64,000 nucleotides of DNA from NCBI RefSeq assembly GCF_004341395.1, contig NZ_SLXT01000002.1, positions 124,001-188,000 on the forward strand, in the 5' to 3' direction. Source of the DNA: Heliophilum fasciatum. GTDB taxonomy: Bacteria; Bacillota; Desulfitobacteriia; Heliobacteriales; Heliobacteriaceae. Shown here one piece after another: positions 1-9,416 of the stretch. Each line of letters begins with the position of its first letter. The stretch's first letter is position 1. The position numbers and the translations under genes were made by a program. Under the pieces are notes generated by a model. That model did no database searches. It had not been told where the DNA came from and saw only the letters and a list, made by a program, of their open reading frames with translations.

Positions 1-1298
1 TCCGGCGGGATGATCCCGCTCCGCGACAAGGGGCGTCCTTCCGGCAATGCCATAGGCGCTTCCGACCAATCGGCCTTTTCAGCGACCAAGTTCATCACGT
101 ATGCAAAAAAGCGATCAAGGCCGGGATCTTTGAACTGGCTGGCGACGGTGCCGAAAACGGGGAGCGCTTCATCGGCCAGGTCAAAGCGATTATGGCTGCG
201 CCGCCACTGCTTGCGCACGGCCATAAAGGCATCTTGGGCACCGCGGCGATCGAATTTATTGATGACAATCGCATCAGCATAATCGATCATATCGATCTTT
301 TCCAATTGCGTAGCTGCGCCGAATTCGCTGGTCATCACGTACACCGACAGATCGCTGACCTCAATGATCTGATGGTTGCCTTGACCGATCCCCGATGTTT
401 CCACGATGATCAGATCAAAACCGGCTGCTTTAACGACGGTAATCGCATCATCGATGGCTTGACTCAATTCACTGTGCGAATCCCGCGTAGCCAAGGAGCG
501 CATAAACACGCGCGGATGATGGATCGCGTTCATGCGAATGCGATCACCGAGCAGTGCGCCGCCGGTTTTCCATTTTGTCGGATCGACCGAAAGAATGGCC
601 AGCGTTTTGTCGGGATGGTGGGCCAAAAAGCGCCGGACAAATTCATCGGTTAAGGAACTCTTGCCGGCGCCGCCCGTACCGGTGATGCCGATGACCGGGG
701 CGTTGCTCTTGGTATTGCGCAGTTCTTCCCACAGGGCCAGTTGCACCACACCAGGCTGTTTAACCTGCTGCTCGGCCCAGGTGATGTAGCGAGCGATCCG
801 CGGCCAGTTTTCCTGGGCCGTACCGAGAGGCGCCGCTGCTTCCAGGTTGGATTCATCTAAAGCGCTACTGGCTTTGGCTACGAGATAGTCGATCATCCCC
901 TGAAGGCCCATGGAACGGCCATCTTCGGTGGAGAAGATCTTCGTTACACCGTACGATTCCAGTTCGCGGATCTCCTGCGGCACAATGACGCCGCCACCAC
1001 CGCCGTACACTTGGATATGGCTCATGCCGCGCTCGCGCAGCATATCAACGGTGTATTTGAAAAACTCCGTATGCCCGCCCTGGTAGGACGTGATCGCGAT
1101 CGCATGGGCATCTTCTTGAATGGCCGCGTCGACAATTTCCTTCACTGAACGGTTGTGACCTAAGTGAATCACTTCTACACCAGCCGTTTGCATCAAACGG
1201 CGCATGATGTTAATCGTAGCATCGTGTCCGTCAAAAAGGCTGGTCGCTGTAACGATACGAACGGTGCGTTGCCCGGGGCAGCGCGCTTGTTTTTGCAT
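1..1298 (-). CDS. icmF: IcmF-type fused acyl-CoA mutase, N-terminal part (cut by window edge)
   Basis: The gene runs off the left edge; about 432 residues are visible. The N-terminus has a cobalamin-binding fold (LFDGHDATIN near residue 21, TSYQGGH near 67, then a GGGG turn), followed by a MeaB-type G-protein domain with P-loop GITGTGGAGKSS and the switch region SVDPTKWKTGGALLGDR. This order, B12 domain then GTPase chaperone, is that of isobutyryl-CoA mutase fused (IcmF), which interconverts isobutyryl- and n-butyryl-CoA (some members use pivalyl- or isovaleryl-CoA). The substrate-binding TIM barrel would lie outside the window. The start ATG at 1298 follows AAGGAG. It lies 24 bp downstream of an acyl-CoA dehydrogenase on the same strand, so the two are probably co-transcribed. 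The substrate cannot be fixed from this half. Confidence 0.9.
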   Translation of the reverse strand, partial: MQKQARCPGQRTVRIVTATSLFDGHDATINIMRRLMQTAGVEVIHLGHNRSVKEIVDAAIQEDAHAIAITSYQGGHTEFFKYTVDMLRERGMSHIQVYGGGGGVIVPQEIRELESYGVTKIFSTEDGRSMGLQGMIDYLVAKASSALDESNLEAAAPLGTAQENWPRIARYITWAEQQVKQPGVVQLALWEELRNTKSNAPVIGITGTGGAGKSSLTDEFVRRFLAHHPDKTLAILSVDPTKWKTGGALLGDRIRMNAIHHPRVFMRSLATRDSHSELSQAIDDAITVVKAAGFDLIIVETSGIGQGNHQIIEVSDLSVYVMTSEFGAATQLEKIDMIDYADAIVINKFDRRGAQDAFMAVRKQWRRSHNRFDLADEALPVFGTVASQFKDPGLDRFFAYVMNLVAEKADWSEAPMALPEGRPLSRSGIIPP

Positions 1299-1322
1299 GG
1301 CAGGACGCTCCTTGAAACCAGA

Positions 1323-2459
1323 TTACTTCAACAATTGACCGGCGATCACGATACGCTGGACCTCACTGGTGCCCTCGTAGATCTCCGTGATTTTGGCATC
1401 GCGCATCATCCGCTCTACCGGGTACTCCCGTGTATAACCGTAGCCGCCGTGGATCTGAACCGCCTTGGTCGTCACCCACATGGCCGTTTCCGCCGCATAG
1501 AGCTTGGCCATGGCCGACTGCTTGCTGAAGGGCAGGTGTTGATCTTTCAGCGATGCTGCTTGATAGACAAGAAGCCGCGAAGCTTCAATGCGCGTCGCCA
1601 TATCGGCCAGCATCCACTGAATCCCCTGATTGGCGCTGATCGGCTTGCCAAACTGCTCCCGCGTTTTGCTGTAGGCCAGCGCTTGATCAAAAGCACCTTG
1701 CGCGATCCCCAGCGCTTGCGCAGCAATGCCAATGCGGCCACCGTCAATGGTCATCATGGCGATCTTAAAGCCCATGCCTTCGTCACCGAGGCGATTTTCC
1801 GCCGGAATTCGGCAATTATCAAAGACTAACTCGTATGTGTAGGAAGCGCGGATGCCCAGCTTGTGCTCTTTTTTACCAAAGGTAAATCCGGGGGTTCCCT
1901 TTTTCACGATAAAGGCCGTCGTACCTTTGCTCTTTTTCGATGGATCGGTGCTGGCGATGACCACATAGGTGTCAGCGCGCCCAGCATTGGTGATGAAGAT
2001 TTTCGAGCCGTTTAAGATGTAGCTGTCGCCGTCACGCTGGGCCGTCGTTTTGATCGAACCGGCATCGGAACCGGCACCGGGCTCAGTCAGGCCCAACGCG
2101 CCTAAGGCTTTGCCTTCCGCTAAGGGACGCAGATATTTCGCTTTTTGTGCTTCTGTGCCGAATTCAGCAATCGGCCAGGCGCAAAGTGAGGTGTGGGCGG
2201 AAATCAAAACACCGGAAGACGCACAAACGCGGCTCAGTTCTTCCACAGCGATCACATAACTGACGCTGTCCATCCCTGCGCCGCCATCTTTTTCATCGAA
2301 GGGGATCCCTGCCAGGCCCATCTCGGCCATCTCATCCCAGAGTTCCCAATCATAATCTTCTTTTTCATCCATTTCGGCTGCTTTGGGGGCAATTCTTGAC
2401 TCAGCATAATCACGAACGGTCTGACGCAACATTTCTTGCTCTTCGGAAAGTACAAACAT
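1323..2459 (-). CDS. Acyl-CoA dehydrogenase (short-chain/butyryl type)
   Basis: This 378-residue protein has the normal family length. Visible motifs are [10 protein letters not shown] (FAD/substrate contact, near residue 125), the C-terminal catalytic region [10 protein letters not shown] with the base Glu, and [16 protein letters not shown]. It should catalyse alpha,beta-dehydrogenation of a short acyl-CoA with FAD, passing electrons to an ETF. The N-terminal [12 protein letters not shown] and a GGAGGAG ribosome site place the start at 2459. It precedes icmF by 24 bp, which suggests a unit handling butyryl- or isobutyryl-CoA. Closest named classes are butyryl-CoA and isobutyryl-CoA dehydrogenases; sequence inspection cannot separate them. 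Confidence 0.9.
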   Translation of the reverse strand: MFVLSEEQEMLRQTVRDYAESRIAPKAAEMDEKEDYDWELWDEMAEMGLAGIPFDEKDGGAGMDSVSYVIAVEELSRVCASSGVLISAHTSLCAWPIAEFGTEAQKAKYLRPLAEGKALGALGLTEPGAGSDAGSIKTTAQRDGDSYILNGSKIFITNAGRADTYVVIASTDPSKKSKGTTAFIVKKGTPGFTFGKKEHKLGIRASYTYELVFDNCRIPAENRLGDEGMGFKIAMMTIDGGRIGIAAQALGIAQGAFDQALAYSKTREQFGKPISANQGIQWMLADMATRIEASRLLVYQAASLKDQHLPFSKQSAMAKLYAAETAMWVTTKAVQIHGGYGYTREYPVERMMRDAKITEIYEGTSEVQRIVIAGQLLK

Positions 2460-2525
2460 GAAAATAGTCTCCTCCTCAGTTGATTGCAGTTTGGAAAGTC
2501 GTGTATTTTTTCGTCCTAGGCAAGC

Positions 2526-2553
2526 AAAAATCCTGCACTCAGCGGGCAGGATT
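2526..2553 (-). terminator. Rho-independent terminator after metI
   Basis: On the minus strand an 8-bp stem (AATCCTGC/GCAGGATT) is followed by a run of T (2526-2530). It lies 64 bp past the metI stop and ahead of the acyl-CoA dehydrogenase, separating the two transcription units. Confidence 0.75.
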
Positions 2554-2616
2554 CAGAATATTTTATCTCTTAAATTTTCTTATGTACGGGAGGATGCCTT
2601 TCAGGAAGCACCGGAA

Positions 2617-3270
2617 CTATCGTTGGCCCCGTTTGGCCAGATAATCACCGAAACTCTGCACGCACTGTACGAGGATGATCAACACAACAACGGTAACGAG
2701 CATAACATCGGTTTCGTAACGATAGTAACCGAACCGGATGGCCAAGTCACCGACACCACCGCCACCGACAATGCCGGCCATCGCCGAAAAGCCAATGAGG
2801 CTGACGGCGGTCACCGTCATTCCCCGCATTAATCCGGGAAAGCTCTCTGGCAGCAACACATCGGTGATGATCATCCGGGGCGTTGCCCCCATCGCATGGG
2901 CCGCTTCGATCACGCCGCGATCGACTTCCCAGATCGCCGATTGCACAAGCCGTGCATAAAAAGCAATCGCCGCGACCGACAGCGATACGGATGCCGCGAA
3001 GGGACCGACGGTTGTACCGATAACGCGCTGTGTCACCGGTAAAAGCAAAACCAGTAGAATCACATAGGGTGTAGAGCGGATCACATTGATCACGAATCCA
3101 CCCACAAGATTGACCAGCTTGTTTTCTGCGAAAAGCCCCTTTTCGGTGATATACAAAAGCAATCCCAAAGGAATCCCCAGCACAATGGCCAAGGTCAGCG
3201 ATATGCCCACCATATAGAATGTTTCCAAGAGTGCTTTCAGCAGGTCGTTGAGCAGTTCTGGGTTATTCAT
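2617..3270 (-). CDS. metI: Methionine-type ABC transporter permease MetI
   Basis: A 217-residue permease with about five membrane segments and the EAA-type loop EAAHAMGATPRMIITDVLLPES, where it contacts the ATPase. Length and sequence fit the MetI family, which imports D/L-methionine or related amino acids. The start overlaps the end of metN by 8 nt, so translation is probably coupled. No S-box riboswitch or other known leader precedes the metQNI genes here, so methionine specificity rests on family membership only. Confidence 0.9.
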   Translation of the reverse strand: MNNPELLNDLLKALLETFYMVGISLTLAIVLGIPLGLLLYITEKGLFAENKLVNLVGGFVINVIRSTPYVILLVLLLPVTQRVIGTTVGPFAASVSLSVAAIAFYARLVQSAIWEVDRGVIEAAHAMGATPRMIITDVLLPESFPGLMRGMTVTAVSLIGFSAMAGIVGGGGVGDLAIRFGYYRYETDVMLVTVVVLIILVQCVQSFGDYLAKRGQR

Positions 3271-4270
3271 GAGCTACCTCCATGTGGTACACCCGCGAAC
3301 GAATATAGTCCACCGCCAGCGAGACATCAGCGGGAATCCCCTTGATCGTCACAAGCATCACACCCAGTGGCTGATCGCCGATGTACTCGATTTTGCCATG
3401 CAAAATATTGAGCTTAACCTGAAACTTGTGTGCCGTATCGGTGAGCACCGATTCTTCCGCGGCCGGACCGCGATAGACGATCTTCCAAACCGGCGTCGAT
3501 TGTTCCTGCAACAGCCGTTGCGGTAAATCCAAATCATAAGAGTGATTGACCAGTTGACGGGTGAACTCATGTTTCGGTTCGGCAAAGACGTTAAGAACCG
3601 TATCGTTTTCCACCACTACACCGTTGCTCATGACGGCTACGCGATCGCAGATCTTTTTGACCACATCCATCTCGTGGGTGATCAGCACGATCGTGATCCC
3701 CATCTGGCGATTGATTGCTTTGAGCAGTTCCAAAATCGAATTGGTCGTTTCTAAGTCCAGCGCCGATGTGGGCTCATCGCAAAGCAAGACGCGCGGGTGG
3801 TTGGCCAGCGCCCGGGCAATGCCGACACGCTGTTTTTGACCGCCGCTCAATTGTCCCGGGTAGGCATCGGCTTTTCCCTGTAGTCCAACGATATCCAGCA
3901 GTTCACGAACCCGCTTGGTGATCTCATCGTTGGATGCCCCGGCCACTTTCATGGCAAAGGCAATATTATCAAAGACGGTTTTGCTGCGGATCAAGTTAAA
4001 TTGCTGAAAAATCATGCCCATATGCATGCGCAGTTCACGCAATTGCTGTCCTTCAAAAAACGTGACGTCCACGCCATCGATCACAATGCGCCCGGCGGTG
4101 GGCCGTTGCAACAGGTTGATGGCGCGAAGCAGGGTGCTTTTCCCTGCTCCGCTGCTGCCAACGATCCCAAATATCTCTCCTTGATTCACATGGATGGAGG
4201 CATTCTTGACGGCCTCAATAGGCTTGTCGCCTACGGTAAACGTTATGCTTACGTCTTGAATATCAATCAT
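3263..4270 (-). CDS. metN: Methionine-type ABC transporter ATPase MetN
   Basis: An ABC ATPase of 335 residues starting MIDIQDVSITF at 4270 behind GAGGAG; an upstream in-frame start at 4312 lacks a good site. It shows Walker A GSSGAGKST, signature LSGGQKQRVGIARAL, Walker B VLLCDEPTSALD and the switch His in THEMDV. The C-terminal 80 residues form the NIL regulatory domain seen in MetN, which senses intracellular substrate and inhibits transport. It works with MetI and the lipoprotein MetQ encoded on either side. Confidence 0.92.
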   Translation of the reverse strand: MIDIQDVSITFTVGDKPIEAVKNASIHVNQGEIFGIVGSSGAGKSTLLRAINLLQRPTAGRIVIDGVDVTFFEGQQLRELRMHMGMIFQQFNLIRSKTVFDNIAFAMKVAGASNDEITKRVRELLDIVGLQGKADAYPGQLSGGQKQRVGIARALANHPRVLLCDEPTSALDLETTNSILELLKAINRQMGITIVLITHEMDVVKKICDRVAVMSNGVVVENDTVLNVFAEPKHEFTRQLVNHSYDLDLPQRLLQEQSTPVWKIVYRGPAAEESVLTDTAHKFQVKLNILHGKIEYIGDQPLGVMLVTIKGIPADVSLAVDYIRSRVYHMEVAHE

Positions 4271-4322
4271 CGGTTTCTCCTCAAAGTCGTTGGGCTCGCC
4301 GGTTGCGACCAATCATGATTTT

Positions 4323-5210
4323 CTACTTAACATTCCATTTGTCTTTGTACCATTGCGGTTTTTGGAAGTCTTTGAACACATTCTTGGGATCTTCGATGGC
4401 ATTCTTGAAGGCTTCTGATTCAACCACTTCTTTGAGATCCTTCACGAAAGGTTTGTCCAGATCTTCCGTACGCACGGCCACCAGGTTTTTATGATCTTCG
4501 ATCAACTCTTCTTTAATGATCGCCGAAGAAAGCGGGATTCCAGCAGAAATGGCGTAGTTGCCATTGATGACGGAAAGAGTCACACTGTCCAGGGTACGGG
4601 GAAGTTGGGCTGCTTCCATGGGTACGACTTTCAAGCTGTAGGGGTTCTTATCGATATCTTTTTCCGATGCTTTGGTGGCATCGATGCCTTCTTTGATCGT
4701 GATCAAACCGTTTTTATCCAACAGACGCAGCGCCCGGGCCAAGTTGGTCGGATCGTTGGCCAAGGTGATTTCATCACCGGGCTTGATGGCTGCTTTTAAT
4801 TCATCCCCATTGGTGGCTTGGAGCTTATGGGAATAGATACCCAGACCGGCGGTAGGCACGTTAATCACCGGCGAAAGCTTCAGCCCTTTGTCCGCTGAGA
4901 ATTTTTCCAGATACGCCTTATGTTGAAACAGATTCGCGTCGAGCTCTTTGTTGTTCAGCGCCAGGTTCGGCTGGACATAATCGCTGAACTCCTTGTATTC
5001 GAAGGTATAGCCCTTTTGCTCTAGGGCCGGTTGGATTGCTTTTTTGAACATATCACTGTAGGGTCCGGGGGCAAAGCCGACGACCAATTTTTTATTTTGC
5101 CCAGTTGTTCCCCCTTGTGAACTTGACGGCGTGGATGAGCATCCGGCCAAGGTAGCCCCCATCACCGATACGGCCAGAAAAAGTGCTGCCGCTTTGAGTA
5201 CTTTTTTCAT
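4323..5210 (-). CDS. metQ: MetQ/NlpA family substrate-binding lipoprotein
   Basis: 295 residues with a lipoprotein signal peptide ending LAGC (Cys near 23), then a NlpA-family binding domain (VVGFAPGPYSDMFKKAIQP, LFQHKAYLE, NDPTNLARALRLL). It would be anchored to the outer face of the membrane and deliver methionine or a related amino acid to MetNI. The start follows GGAGGAG. It is first in the metQNI series and lies 79 bp after the oxidoreductase beta gene with no terminator visible between, so read-through from that operon is possible. Confidence 0.92.
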   Translation of the reverse strand: MKKVLKAAALFLAVSVMGATLAGCSSTPSSSQGGTTGQNKKLVVGFAPGPYSDMFKKAIQPALEQKGYTFEYKEFSDYVQPNLALNNKELDANLFQHKAYLEKFSADKGLKLSPVINVPTAGLGIYSHKLQATNGDELKAAIKPGDEITLANDPTNLARALRLLDKNGLITIKEGIDATKASEKDIDKNPYSLKVVPMEAAQLPRTLDSVTLSVINGNYAISAGIPLSSAIIKEELIEDHKNLVAVRTEDLDKPFVKDLKEVVESEAFKNAIEDPKNVFKDFQKPQWYKDKWNVK

Positions 5211-5289
5211 TCTTTTGTTCTCCTCCGTTTTTTGTTTTGTTCTGCTTCATCGTTGTTTGCTTGCCAGCAGTTTATGGACAACGCCCTTT

Positions 5290-6192
5290 TTACGCGTCGG
5301 ACCATTGGGTCAGCATATACTGCCAGCGCGCATCGCGATCACGTACCGCTTGGGCAATATCGTCGCTTTGCAGATGTTTGAATCGCCCTTGTTTTCTTAG
5401 GTAGTCCTCGACAGGCGTAAACGTTTCCGGACGCTGGTTGAGCCTGTACTTACCTTGGCTGTACTCGGCCAGGTACCACAAGCCGCAATCGACGGACTCC
5501 CGGGCAATCGTCAAGGCGTGCTCCGTTGGGATTCCCCACCCTGTCGGGCAAGGCGCCATCACATGGATATAAGCGGTGCCACCGCATTGGGAAGCGCGCA
5601 GCACTTTGTTCATGTAGTCCTGGTAGTACCCAATGCTGGCCGTCGCTGCATAGTCGATGCCATGGGCGGCGACGATGTCGAACATGTTTTTCTTTTTGGT
5701 CGTCGATCCGCCAACGACGGACCCGTCGGGTGTTGTCGTGGTGCGCGCCCCCAAGGGCGTGAGGCCGCTTTTTTGTGTTCCCGTATTCATGTACGCTTCG
5801 TTGTCGTAGCAGATATAGATGATCCGCTCACCGCGATCGATAGCACCGGATAAGGCCTGGATACCGATATCGGCCGTTCCGCCGTCGCCGGCAAAACCGA
5901 CGATATGAACATCTTCCAAACCCTGCGCCCGGGCGGCGGCGGCCATCCCGGCCAGCATCGATGCCGTACCGGCAAAGGTGGAGATAATGGCGTTGATGCC
6001 AAATGCCATTTGCGGATAAATAAAACCGACGGCCGACATGCATCCTGCCGGCAAGGCGGCAAAGGTTCGCTCGCCGAGCACTTTCAAGGCCAGGCGCACG
6101 GCCAGTGCACCGCCGCAGCCGGCGCACGCTTTGTGACCGAAGAAGAATTCCTGCTCCGTCATATTCCGAGAAGAAAACACGGCGTTATTCAT
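5290..6192 (-). CDS. 2-oxoacid:ferredoxin oxidoreductase, beta subunit
   Basis: A 300-residue TPP-binding subunit. The KACAGCGGALA motif supplies cluster-coordinating cysteines and GDGGTADIGIQ with YDNEAYMNTG forms the Mg-TPP site. The enzyme decarboxylates a 2-oxoacid to the acyl-CoA while reducing ferredoxin. The gene overlaps the alpha subunit gene by 8 nt and closes a gamma-delta-alpha-beta set. Separate small subunits fit the archaeal/clostridial PorABDG or VorABCD design; the linked aminotransferase points to amino-acid-derived substrates such as 2-oxoisovalerate or aryl pyruvates rather than pyruvate, but this is inference. Confidence 0.9.
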   Translation of the reverse strand: MNNAVFSSRNMTEQEFFFGHKACAGCGGALAVRLALKVLGERTFAALPAGCMSAVGFIYPQMAFGINAIISTFAGTASMLAGMAAAARAQGLEDVHIVGFAGDGGTADIGIQALSGAIDRGERIIYICYDNEAYMNTGTQKSGLTPLGARTTTTPDGSVVGGSTTKKKNMFDIVAAHGIDYAATASIGYYQDYMNKVLRASQCGGTAYIHVMAPCPTGWGIPTEHALTIARESVDCGLWYLAEYSQGKYRLNQRPETFTPVEDYLRKQGRFKHLQSDDIAQAVRDRDARWQYMLTQWSDA

Positions 6193-7381
6193 CCGTTGCC
6201 ACCCCCAGGTGAATGAATTCGACGCGCTTGGCGGCCTTGCCGTCCATGGCTGCCGCCAAGCGTTCGAACATCTTTTCGATGTCTTCCACGCCGATATCCC
6301 GTCCGCCCAGCCCGGCGATAAAGTTCAGCGCCGGTGGTACGACCTTGTTGCCGATGAGCGCCGAATTGACGTTGGTAAAGACGGTACCTTCATAACCAAA
6401 GGAGATGTCCCGATCCAGCACGCCGACGGCGCGGGCATGGCGCAGCGCCCGGGCTACTTCCTCATGGGGGAAGGGGCGCATAAAGCGAATTTTCAGCAGG
6501 CCCACTTTTTGGCCTTGTTCCCGCAGTTGATCGACGGCCTGCCGCGCCGTGCCCGTCACCGTTCCCACCGTAACCAAAATGCGCTCGGCATCGTCGCAGC
6601 GGTAGGCATCGATCAAGCCGCCGTACGCACGGCCAAAGTGGGCATGAAAGGCCTGTTCCACCTGGGCGATCACCGGTCGTGCCGCTTCCATCGCCTGGTG
6701 TTGCTGGTATTTAAACTCCATGTTGTTGGGTGGTGTCGAACTGAAGGCCATATTCAAGGGCCGGTCTAGGTCCATTTTGACCGGTGCCTGGTAGGGCGGT
6801 AAAAAAGCATCGACCGCTTCTTGCGTAGGAACAAAGACGGGCTCATAGGTATGGGTCAGCGTAAAGCCATCTAAGTTGACCATCACCGGTGTCAGCACTT
6901 GTTCATCTTCGGCAATCGCAAAAGCCTGGATGATCATGTCAAAGGCTTCCTGAGCATCTTCCACATAGACCTGGATCCATCCTGAATCGAGGAGTGACAA
7001 GGAATCACGCTGGTCGCCGAAGATACTCCAGGGCAGCGCAACGGAACGGTTGGCGTTCATCATCACGATCGGCCAGCGACCGCCGCTGGCATAATGAAGA
7101 CATTCGGCCATATACAACAATCCTTGCGAGGAAGTGGCCGTAAACGTCCGCGTGCCCATGGCACTGGCGCCCATGGCTGCCGATAAAGCCGAATGCTCCG
7201 ATTCGACCAACATAAACTCCGTTCGCAGTTCGCCGTCAGCGACCATCTCCGACAGTCGTTCCATCGCCACCGTCTGCGGCGTAATCGGATAGGCCGTCAC
7301 CACTTGCGTACGAGAACGCTGCACGCCCAGTGCGACCGCTTCATTGCCGGAAACAAAATACTTTTGTTGCTTCATCATCAT
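6185..7381 (-). CDS. 2-oxoacid:ferredoxin oxidoreductase, alpha subunit
   Basis: A 398-residue subunit starting MMMKQQKYFVSGNEA at 7381 behind GAGGG; in-frame upstream codons lack a site. It carries the pyrimidine-binding domain (VVTAYPITPQT, SEHSALSAAMGASA) and a transketolase C-terminal-like domain (ILVTVGTVTGTARQAVD). It pairs with the TPP-binding beta subunit to form the active site. The start codon overlaps the end of the delta subunit gene by 4 nt, and the 3' end overlaps the beta gene, showing tight coupling. Confidence 0.9.
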   Translation of the reverse strand: MMMKQQKYFVSGNEAVALGVQRSRTQVVTAYPITPQTVAMERLSEMVADGELRTEFMLVESEHSALSAAMGASAMGTRTFTATSSQGLLYMAECLHYASGGRWPIVMMNANRSVALPWSIFGDQRDSLSLLDSGWIQVYVEDAQEAFDMIIQAFAIAEDEQVLTPVMVNLDGFTLTHTYEPVFVPTQEAVDAFLPPYQAPVKMDLDRPLNMAFSSTPPNNMEFKYQQHQAMEAARPVIAQVEQAFHAHFGRAYGGLIDAYRCDDAERILVTVGTVTGTARQAVDQLREQGQKVGLLKIRFMRPFPHEEVARALRHARAVGVLDRDISFGYEGTVFTNVNSALIGNKVVPPALNFIAGLGGRDIGVEDIEKMFERLAAAMDGKAAKRVEFIHLGVATDE

Positions 7382-7677
7382 GTGCCCTCCGCGGTCATGT
7401 GAATCAAGTCCTTGGGACACTCATGCACACAAATTCCGCAGCCTTTACAAAACTCCAGATCAACTTCCACTTTGTTAGCTTGGCGCGCAATGGCCCCTTC
7501 GGGACAAGCCAAGTAACAGCGCAAACAGTTGATGCATTGCCTTACATCGATCACCGGCCGCTCCAATCGCCACCCTGCCGCTTTATCGACGATGTAACCG
7601 GCCTGAAAATGAGGCCCACAGGGATAGTCACGAATATGGTTGGGCCGGGGATACTCTCGCACAGGTGGTCGCCGCAT
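7378..7677 (-). CDS. 2-oxoacid:ferredoxin oxidoreductase, delta (2[4Fe-4S]) subunit
   Basis: A 99-residue ferredoxin-like subunit with two complete CxxCxxCxxxCP clusters (CINCLRCYLACP and CKGCGICVHECP). It transfers electrons from the catalytic core to ferredoxin. Length and position between gamma and alpha match the PorD/VorD subunits. The N-terminal 50 residues (RDYPCGPHFQAGYIVDKAAGWR) resemble the usual extension that packs on the core. Confidence 0.92.
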   Translation of the reverse strand: MRRPPVREYPRPNHIRDYPCGPHFQAGYIVDKAAGWRLERPVIDVRQCINCLRCYLACPEGAIARQANKVEVDLEFCKGCGICVHECPKDLIHMTAEGT

Positions 7678-7681
7678 GTTT

Positions 7682-8221
7682 TCACCTACTCAACCTTTCA
7701 TAGGCCCGCGTAACGGCCGCCACATTACCCTTGGCCAGCGCAGGCTTCATCTCTTTTTGTACGCCTTGAACGGCGGCTTCCAGCGAAATGATCCCGGAGA
7801 CAGCCACCAATGCGCCAAGCATGGCGGTGTTGACAATGGGCTTGCCGATCGTTTCCCGGGCGATCTGCAAGGCATCAATCGTCACCAGCCGGCGGTCTCC
7901 TGCCGCATCGGGAAACCGTTCCGGCCGGCTTGTATTGAGCAGCATCAGACCGTTCGGTTTTAGATCATCCCAAAGACGAGGTGACCATAAATTTTCATCC
8001 ATCACGACGAGATAATCGCCCTGTTTGATTTCACTGCGCAGGGTGATCTTTTGATCGTCGATGCGCGTAAAGCCGAGCACCGGTGCCCCGCGCCGCTCCG
8101 GTCCAAAGGAGGGAAAAGCCTGGGCGTATTTGTTTTCAAAAAGCACAGCCGCCACACCAAGCAATCGAGAAGCCGTAAAGCCTCCTTGCCCACCGCGGCC
8201 GAGCCAGCGTACTTCGATCAT
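7682..8221 (-). CDS. 2-oxoacid:ferredoxin oxidoreductase, gamma subunit
   Basis: A 179-residue gamma subunit starting MIEVRWLGRGGQGGFTASRL at 8221; the start shares one base with the aminotransferase stop (TGATG), so the two are translationally coupled. The GRGGQG motif and GAPVLGFTRI are typical of the POR gamma domain that binds CoA. An upstream in-frame extension to 8380 would lie inside the aminotransferase gene and is not credible. Confidence 0.9.
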   Translation of the reverse strand: MIEVRWLGRGGQGGFTASRLLGVAAVLFENKYAQAFPSFGPERRGAPVLGFTRIDDQKITLRSEIKQGDYLVVMDENLWSPRLWDDLKPNGLMLLNTSRPERFPDAAGDRRLVTIDALQIARETIGKPIVNTAMLGALVAVSGIISLEAAVQGVQKEMKPALAKGNVAAVTRAYERLSR

Positions 8222-9378
8222 CAGCGATACTCCTTCAGCCGCAGCAACCGTTGCCCTGCCGCTTCCAATGTCTCCTTGCGCTTCGCAAAGTGAAAACGGA
8301 TCCACTGCTTCACAGGCTCCCGAAAAAAACTGGAGCCAGGCACCGCGGCCACACCGATTTCCCGGGCCAGCCAATGGCAAAAGTCTTCATCATCGTCGTA
8401 ACCGAAGGGCTCAATGTTGACCATCACATAGTAGGCCCCTTGCGGCACTGTGTACTCCAATTCTGCTTCCTGCAAGTAGCGCAAGAAAACGTCGCGTTTT
8501 TCGGCATATTCCGCCGTTAAACCATGGTAATAGGAATCGGGCAGTTGCAGCGCCGTCACTGTCGCTTCCTGCAGGGGCGCTGCGGCTCCGACCGTCAGGA
8601 AATCATGAATCTTGCGGCACCCGTCAATCAAATGAGGAGGCGCAATCACATAGCCCAGACGCCAGCCGGTAATAGCATAGGTTTTGGATAAAGAACTGCA
8701 CGAAAGGGTCCGTTCAAACATCCCCGGCAAGGAAGCAAAGTAGGTGTGCTCATAGGGCGCGTACACAATGTGTTCGTAGACTTCATCGGTGATCACAAAG
8801 GTATCAAAATCTTCGGCCAGCCGGGCGATCACTTCCAGTTCATCACGGCGAAAGACTTTACCGCTCGGGTTCGACGGGTTGCACAGGATCAGCGCTTTTG
8901 GCTTTTGCGCAAAAGCGCGGCGCAGTTCCGCTTCATCAAACTCATAGGCCGGCGGGCGCAGCGGCACATAGATCGGCTCAGCCCCGGTCAAAATCGTGTC
9001 GGCCACGTAGTTTTCATAAAAGGGCGAAAAGACGATCACTTTGTCACCGGGATCACAGACCGTCATCATAGCCACCATCATGGCTTCCGTACTGCCGCAG
9101 GTCACCACAATATGCTTGTCCGGATCGAGGGGAAGCTTCATCCACCGCGATTGTTTTTGGGCCAGCGCTTCACGAAAGTTCGGTGCGCCCCAGGTCACCG
9201 CATACTGGTGTGGTCCTTCATAGGTGACGCGCTCCAGCGCTTGCAACAATACATCGGGCGGGTTAAAGTCGGGAAATCCTTGCGAAAGGTTGATGGCGTC
9301 ATAGGTTTGCGCCACTCGTGTCATCCGCCGAATGACGGACTCGCCGAAAAATTGCAGTCGTTTACTTACCTGTGGCAT
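8221..9378 (-). CDS. Class I/II PLP-dependent aminotransferase
   Basis: 385 residues with the PLP lysine in SSLSKTYAITGWRLGYV, the cofactor-contact NPSNPSGKVF and the Asp in TDEVYEHIVY. The family (aspartate/aromatic/methionine aminotransferases, MtnE/YbdL-like) makes 2-oxoacids from amino acids. The gene is fused by one base to the oxidoreductase gamma gene, so its product is a likely feeder of 2-oxoacid to that enzyme. Aromatic, branched-chain or methionine substrates are all possible. It starts 38 bp after paaK on the same strand. Confidence 0.88.
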   Translation of the reverse strand: MPQVSKRLQFFGESVIRRMTRVAQTYDAINLSQGFPDFNPPDVLLQALERVTYEGPHQYAVTWGAPNFREALAQKQSRWMKLPLDPDKHIVVTCGSTEAMMVAMMTVCDPGDKVIVFSPFYENYVADTILTGAEPIYVPLRPPAYEFDEAELRRAFAQKPKALILCNPSNPSGKVFRRDELEVIARLAEDFDTFVITDEVYEHIVYAPYEHTYFASLPGMFERTLSCSSLSKTYAITGWRLGYVIAPPHLIDGCRKIHDFLTVGAAAPLQEATVTALQLPDSYYHGLTAEYAEKRDVFLRYLQEAELEYTVPQGAYYVMVNIEPFGYDDDEDFCHWLAREIGVAAVPGSSFFREPVKQWIRFHFAKRKETLEAAGQRLLRLKEYR

Positions 9379-9416
9379 TGCCAGGCCTCACTTTCTTCAT
9401 TTAATTAACGATATTT

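Noticed and set aside
192-653. Plus-strand open frame of 153 codons
   Set aside because: It is the antisense of the IcmF G-protein domain, which has clear motifs on the minus strand and a good start.
5211-5289. S-box or other methionine riboswitch before metQ
   Set aside because: Only 79 bp are available and no GATGAAACCCGGCA-type core is seen.
6209-6769. Plus-strand open frame of 186 codons
   Set aside because: Antisense of the oxidoreductase alpha gene; no ribosome site and low-complexity composition.
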